A stretch of DNA of 16,526 nt from Pseudomonadota bacterium. Lineage in GTDB: Bacteria; Pseudomonadota; Gammaproteobacteria; Steroidobacterales; Steroidobacteraceae. The notes under the pieces are model-generated. The model was not told the origin of the DNA and did no database searches. It saw nothing but the letters and a program-made list of their open reading frames with translations. The stretch is taken from NCBI GenBank assembly GCA_021792815.1, contig JAJYTX010000018.1, positions 1 to 16,526 on the forward strand, written 5' to 3'. Shown here piece by piece: positions 15,051 to 16,526 of this stretch (positions are counted from its first letter, which is position 1; every line of letters begins with the position of its first letter). Made by a program: the position numbers and the translations under genes.

Positions 15051-15129
15051 AGCGGAGAAATGAGCAGTGGATTGCCGCGGTGATTACGATACGATAAAAG
15101 CGTGGGGCGGAGCGCATGGAGTCGTGATC

Positions 15130-15792
15130 ATGGCGCGATACGACGAGGATGCTGAGGACATATCCAGCACAGGCGGCAAGCCACCGTGCCGGATCGTCGA
15201 GTCGCTGAAAAGTCTCAACTATCAGTGCCTGGAGCTGCTGGCGCAGCAGGCGGCGGCCGGTTCCACGACGAGCTTTGCCCTGGGAGAGGTGATCCGCGAG
15301 TGGCAGCAGCTCGACGAGGCGGCGCGCAGGCGGGCCGCCGATTATCCGTTCCTGCTGTTCGATGCGGGATTCGCCGATCCGCAGCGCTGGCAACAGCTCG
15401 ACGCGCCCCGCGTCAGTGACGGGTACCCGCCCGCGCATGCGGCGTTTTTCACCGTGCCGGACGCGGTGGGCGTCACGCGCTCGGTGTTCGTGTTTGCCTC
15501 GTCGATGGCCCAGCGCCATCGCACCTACGCCCGCCTCGCGCTCGGCATGCATCCGCAGTGCGTCAGGATCATCGCCGCACATTCGGTGCTTCACGTGCAT
15601 CAGATGGCCGAACACTGGTGGTCGTGGCTGCAGCCGCGGTGGCCGCACACACCGGAGATCTGGCGGGAATTGCTGATGGCGGGGGCCGAGGGGGGTGAGA
15701 TACACCGGCGCGCCCGCATGCATGGCATGCGGCTTCTCGAAGCGCACATGGCGCGCGCGGTGCGCAGCCGCAGCGGCGGCTCGGGGCCGTGA
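15130..15792 (+). CDS. Hypothetical protein with FlhD-like N-terminal segment
   Basis: 220 aa. The role is not established. Residues 22-90 show the FlhD pattern: SLNYQCLELLAQQ (28-40, compare FlhD INLSYLLLAQRL), a short linker then SFALGE (48-53, compare FRLG), and a C-terminal YPFLLFDAGFADPQRWQQL (72-90, compare CHFRFDSHQTITQL). FlhD is only about 116 aa; the remaining 130 residues here are unfamiliar, rich in His and Trp (AEHWWSWLQPRWPH, 160-173). No signal peptide or membrane segment is seen. GGAG eight bases before ATG 15130 fixes this start; an in-frame ATG at 15067 lacks such a site. It is divergent from the FlhC-like gene, which supports a joint regulator. The FlhD assignment is an eye alignment and may be wrong. 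Confidence 0.7.
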   Translation: MARYDEDAEDISSTGGKPPCRIVESLKSLNYQCLELLAQQAAAGSTTSFALGEVIREWQQLDEAARRRAADYPFLLFDAGFADPQRWQQLDAPRVSDGYPPAHAAFFTVPDAVGVTRSVFVFASSMAQRHRTYARLALGMHPQCVRIIAAHSVLHVHQMAEHWWSWLQPRWPHTPEIWRELLMAGAEGGEIHRRARMHGMRLLEAHMARAVRSRSGGSGP

Positions 15793-15821
15793 ACGATCCC
15801 TCGGGGCGCCCGGGCTCGCGT

Positions 15822-15871
15822 GCCTGACTGCGATCGCCCGGCTGCGGCCTGTGCCGCCGCGCGCGTCAGGC
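15822..15871. terminator. Stem-loop between convergent genes, possible bidirectional terminator
   Basis: GCCTGAC (15822-15828) pairs with GTCAGGC (15865-15871). Inside it GCGGC (15844-15848) pairs with GCCGC (15853-15857) around a 4-base loop. It lies between two convergent stop codons (15792 and 15925), where a shared terminator is expected, but no T-run flanks it. The rest of this 132-bp gap shows no gene. Confidence 0.3.
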
Positions 15872-15924
15872 GCCTCGCCCTGACCGTCCCCGGCCTCAGC
15901 CGATTCGGCCCGCGCGACGGGCGC

Positions 15925-16526
15925 CTACAGCTCGATCTGCCGCTGACCCGCCGAATCGCGTGCCGCGCGGAGCATGCCCGGCGTGTTGAAGTCCATGACG
16001 AGCCTGCCGGCGTCGTCGACGCCGATCAGCCCACCGCTGCCGCCGAGCTCGCGCACGCGGGTGAGCGTTTCTCGTACGGCTTGCTGCAGAGTGAGGCCGC
16101 GGTACTCGACCGCCGCACAAGTATGGTGGGCTGCGACGAGGCGCATGAAACACTCTCCGTGTCCGGTGGCCGACAACGCGCAGACGCCGTTGCGGGCATA
16201 GGTGCCGGCGCCGATGATGGGAGAATCCCCCACGCGTCCGGGATGCTTGTTGGCGAGTCCTCCGGTGGACGTGGCGGCGGCGAGATTGCCGTCCGCGTCC
16301 CGTGCCACCGCGCCCACGGTCCCCTGGGTCAGGGAAATGGGCTGCCGGAGCGGTCCGCCGCTGCGCAGGGTATCGATCTCCGCCTGGCGCCGCCGGGTGC
16401 GGAAGTAGGTATTGGGAACCAGCGCCAGCCCTTCCTCCAGCGCGAATTCCTCTGCGCCCGCGCCGACCAGCAGCACGTGGCGGGATTTCTCCATCACGCG
16501 GCGGGCCAGCTCGACAGGATTTCTCA
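15925..16526 (-). CDS. Isoaspartyl peptidase / L-asparaginase (plant-type, Ntn hydrolase), C-terminal part
   Basis: About 200 codons are visible; the start lies beyond the right edge. The frame is open to the end of the window, with RNPVELARRVMEKSRHVLLVG upstream of the internal ATG. The family cleaves isoaspartyl dipeptides and L-asparagine; the precursor self-cleaves before a Thr that becomes the N-terminal nucleophile of the beta subunit. That Thr is in QGTVGAVARD (Thr codon at 16320-16318). It is followed by the substrate-binding segment STGGLANKHPGRVGDSPI and GAGTYA, then ATGHGE(C) and GGSGGLIGVDD. The C-terminus ends FNTPGMLRAAR..., as in bacterial IaaA. It is convergent with the FlhD-like gene. 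Family assignment is firm; the precise substrate is not. Confidence 0.92.
   Translation of the reverse strand, partial: RNPVELARRVMEKSRHVLLVGAGAEEFALEEGLALVPNTYFRTRRRQAEIDTLRSGGPLRQPISLTQGTVGAVARDADGNLAAATSTGGLANKHPGRVGDSPIIGAGTYARNGVCALSATGHGECFMRLVAAHHTCAAVEYRGLTLQQAVRETLTRVRELGGSGGLIGVDDAGRLVMDFNTPGMLRAARDSAGQRQIEL

Noticed and set aside
1..16526. CRISPR arrays, tRNA or rRNA genes, insertion sequences, integrase or prophage genes
   Set aside because: No regularly spaced repeats, cloverleaf-like sequences, transposase motifs or terminal repeats were seen on either strand.

Overview
This is a GC-rich stretch of bacterial chromosome, most likely from a gammaproteobacterium near the Xanthomonadales/Steroidobacterales/Nevskiales. 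The reasons are an adjacent tamA-tamB pair, a proteobacterial NudC and FlhC-type regulator, and a Xanthomonas-like arginine cluster with a transcarbamylase acting on acylated ornithine. No species can be named from sequence alone. Nearly every gene lies on the minus strand, so the biological reading order runs from right to left. No stretch over 300 bp lacks a gene. The longest gap is the 279-bp argR-argG spacer.

From right to left: (1) 16526-15925, an isoaspartyl peptidase/L-asparaginase cut by the window edge; (2) 15130-15792 on the plus strand, a protein with an FlhD-like N-terminal segment, divergent from (3) 14958-14413, an FlhC-family protein; (4) 14324-12472, a coupled pair of nudC (NAD+/NADH pyrophosphatase) and a TANGO2/NRDE-type Ntn-hydrolase-like protein; (5) 12361-6555, tamA and tamB, the outer- and inner-membrane parts of the translocation and assembly module; (6) 6451-1, the arginine regulon: argR, argG, a P-loop gene of unknown function, argC, argD, argF' and the start of argB.

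The arginine cluster is the most interesting region. Tandem ARG-box-like operators with the canonical 21-bp periodicity lie on the argR promoter. argG, the P-loop gene, argC, argD and argF' are tightly packed, with three ATGA stop/start overlaps, and argB follows after 6 bp. The transcarbamylase resembles the N-acetyl/N-succinyl-ornithine type, not ordinary OTCase. At the position that separates acetyl from succinyl specificity it has Ala, neither Glu nor Pro. ArgG is the short form seen in Bacteroidetes and Xanthomonas. The gene between argG and argC encodes a 358-aa protein with a BioD/DUF1611-like P-loop domain and an unfamiliar N-terminal domain. No GNAT-type ArgA is visible in the window. 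I therefore propose, as inference only, that this protein supplies or handles the acyl group on glutamate, or does another pathway-specific ATP-dependent job.

Second in interest is the divergent FlhC-like/FlhD-like pair. It has no flagellar gene beside it in the window and has symmetric TTGCGC-containing sequences in the shared promoter region.
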